This document shows positions 14,833-15,610 of a stretch of DNA of 15,610 nt, one piece after another. The first letter of the stretch is position 1; each line of letters opens with the position of its first letter. The stretch is from Roseimaritima sp. (GTDB taxonomy: Bacteria > Planctomycetota > Planctomycetia > Pirellulales > Pirellulaceae): NCBI GenBank assembly GCA_007124075.1, contig SLFV01000439.1, forward strand, positions 1-15,610, given 5' to 3'. The notes below the pieces were generated by a model. That model was not told where the DNA came from, ran no database searches, and worked only from the letters and a program-made list of their open reading frames with translations. The translations under genes and the position numbers were made by a program.

Positions 14833-15610
14833 TTCATAACGGCGGTTGGCAGTCTACGCCCATCGCCGCTCTCCGGAATGGGAGCGACCGCTGCTGCGGC
14901 AGTGGGTAGTTGGGGGCCGCTGCCTGAACCCGTGCAGCATGGCAGGTCCTGTTCGCGGAGTTGTTGGACAATCGTCCCGACCATCACTCCGTCGGCACCC
15001 CCTTGTTGCTGCGGATCAAAGGACCGCACCGCCGGATCGTCGATCCAGGTTAACGAGGTTAACCCCGCAAAGCCACGACCACCAGCGGTAAAGCAGCCTG
15101 TGACGATCAGCAACACCGCAGCCCCAACCGGAACGGCACGCGTGAACCGTCGTGATAATAACTGCGTCCCCGCGACCAAACTGACCAACGCGGGAACCGT
15201 TCCAATCCAAAAGGCCAACATTACCAATGTACCCAGCACAGGTGTGCCGGTGCCAGCAGCCACTAATGCAAACAAATACAGCCAACCGCATGGCAACAGT
15301 GTGGTCAACAACCCGGTCGCCAACGCCCGCCCTCCCGGTGGCAAGCGGAAAATCAGCGGACGGAGCCGTACCAACAGGGCTCCAATCCGACTACCCGAAC
15401 CGCCAACGCCGCTGATCGGATGCCCAAAATACAGACGCCACAACTTCCAGGCACCGATCCCAACCATGATCACGCCCACGACCCGCGCCGCGGCAACCTG
15501 GACTCCGATCGCATTTCCACCCAGTTCCACAAAACCGCCGATCGCTCCGGCGATCGTGCCCGCGATCAAATAAGTAATGAGACGACCCAGGTGATACAGG
15601 CTACTGGCAA
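14829..15610 (-). CDS. TauE/SafE-family membrane protein of the cco cluster (5' end beyond the window)
   Basis: About 260 codons are visible; the frame is open at the right edge, where it reads SSLYHLGRLITYLIAG, the conserved region near the N-terminal part of this family, so perhaps 50-100 residues are missing. Five membrane segments can be seen, including one with LLPCGWLY, the motif shared by the SafE-type proteins found beside ccoI and ccoS in many bacteria. A role in metal or thiol handling during cbb3 oxidase assembly is suggested by context, not proven; the name sulfite exporter should not be taken literally. The last helix is followed by an unusual polar tail of about 75 residues with a vicinal pair in DLPCCTGSGSG (Cys codons at 14934-14939). 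The stop overlaps the ccoI start (GTGA), so the two are co-transcribed and coupled. The oxidase structural genes may lie upstream. Confidence 0.88.
   Translation of the reverse strand, partial: ASSLYHLGRLITYLIAGTIAGAIGGFVELGGNAIGVQVAAARVVGVIMVGIGAWKLWRLYFGHPISGVGGSGSRIGALLVRLRPLIFRLPPGGRALATGLLTTLLPCGWLYLFALVAAGTGTPVLGTLVMLAFWIGTVPALVSLVAGTQLLSRRFTRAVPVGAAVLLIVTGCFTAGGRGFAGLTSLTWIDDPAVRSFDPQQQGGADGVMVGTIVQQLREQDLPCCTGSGSGPQLPTAAAAVAPIPESGDGRRLPTAVMK

Noticed and set aside
14878..15573. 231-codon plus-strand open frame
   Set aside because: Antisense to the SafE-family gene, whose membrane segments and family motifs are clear; the Pro/Thr/Arg-rich translation is a shadow.
1..15610. tRNA, rRNA, CRISPR, riboswitch, phage or toxin-antitoxin signatures
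   Set aside because: None found by eye on either strand; no regularly spaced repeats, no cloverleaf-like sequence, and no matching proteins.

Overview
The window most likely comes from a planctomycete (Pirellulaceae-like). This is inferred from the mix of genes: two exported PQQ-type beta-propeller proteins with N-termini typical of that phylum, one carrying a methyltransferase-like domain between two propellers; a very long TolC-type lipoprotein; a HEAT-repeat protein; and a cbb3 oxidase maturation block. I ran no taxonomic search, so the assignment rests on protein style only.

Layout. Positions 1-3166 (minus, running off the left edge) hold the large propeller/methyltransferase-like protein. 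A 435-bp gap with a perfect 16-bp palindrome follows, then a second, smaller exported propeller protein (3602-4843, minus). A divergent intergenic region with a 14-bp palindrome leads to a HEAT-repeat protein (5136-6695, plus). This converges on a TolC-family outer-membrane lipoprotein (6758-9037, minus), with a two-part hairpin between the two stop codons. Upstream of tolC lies the 3' half of an IS630-family transposase (9277-9756, plus), whose right boundary appears to reach the stop codon of the next gene.

Positions 9777-11060 (minus) encode the dihydrolipoyl succinyltransferase E2 of 2-oxoglutarate dehydrogenase, better started at an internal GTG than at the upstream TTG. Positions 11260-15610 (all minus) form a tightly overlapping unit in transcription order: a TauE/SafE-family membrane protein (5' end cut by the window), the copper P-type ATPase CcoI, the small protein CcoS, and a histidine kinase without a sensor domain. 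Overlaps are GTGA (SafE/ccoI), ATGA (ccoI/ccoS) and 11 bp (ccoS/kinase), which points to one translationally coupled operon for assembling cbb3-type cytochrome oxidase. The oxidase subunit genes would be expected just upstream, beyond the right edge.

I saw no rRNA, tRNA, CRISPR array, phage module or obvious defence system. The most unusual items are the propeller-methyltransferase-propeller protein and the histidine kinase locked into the cco maturation operon.
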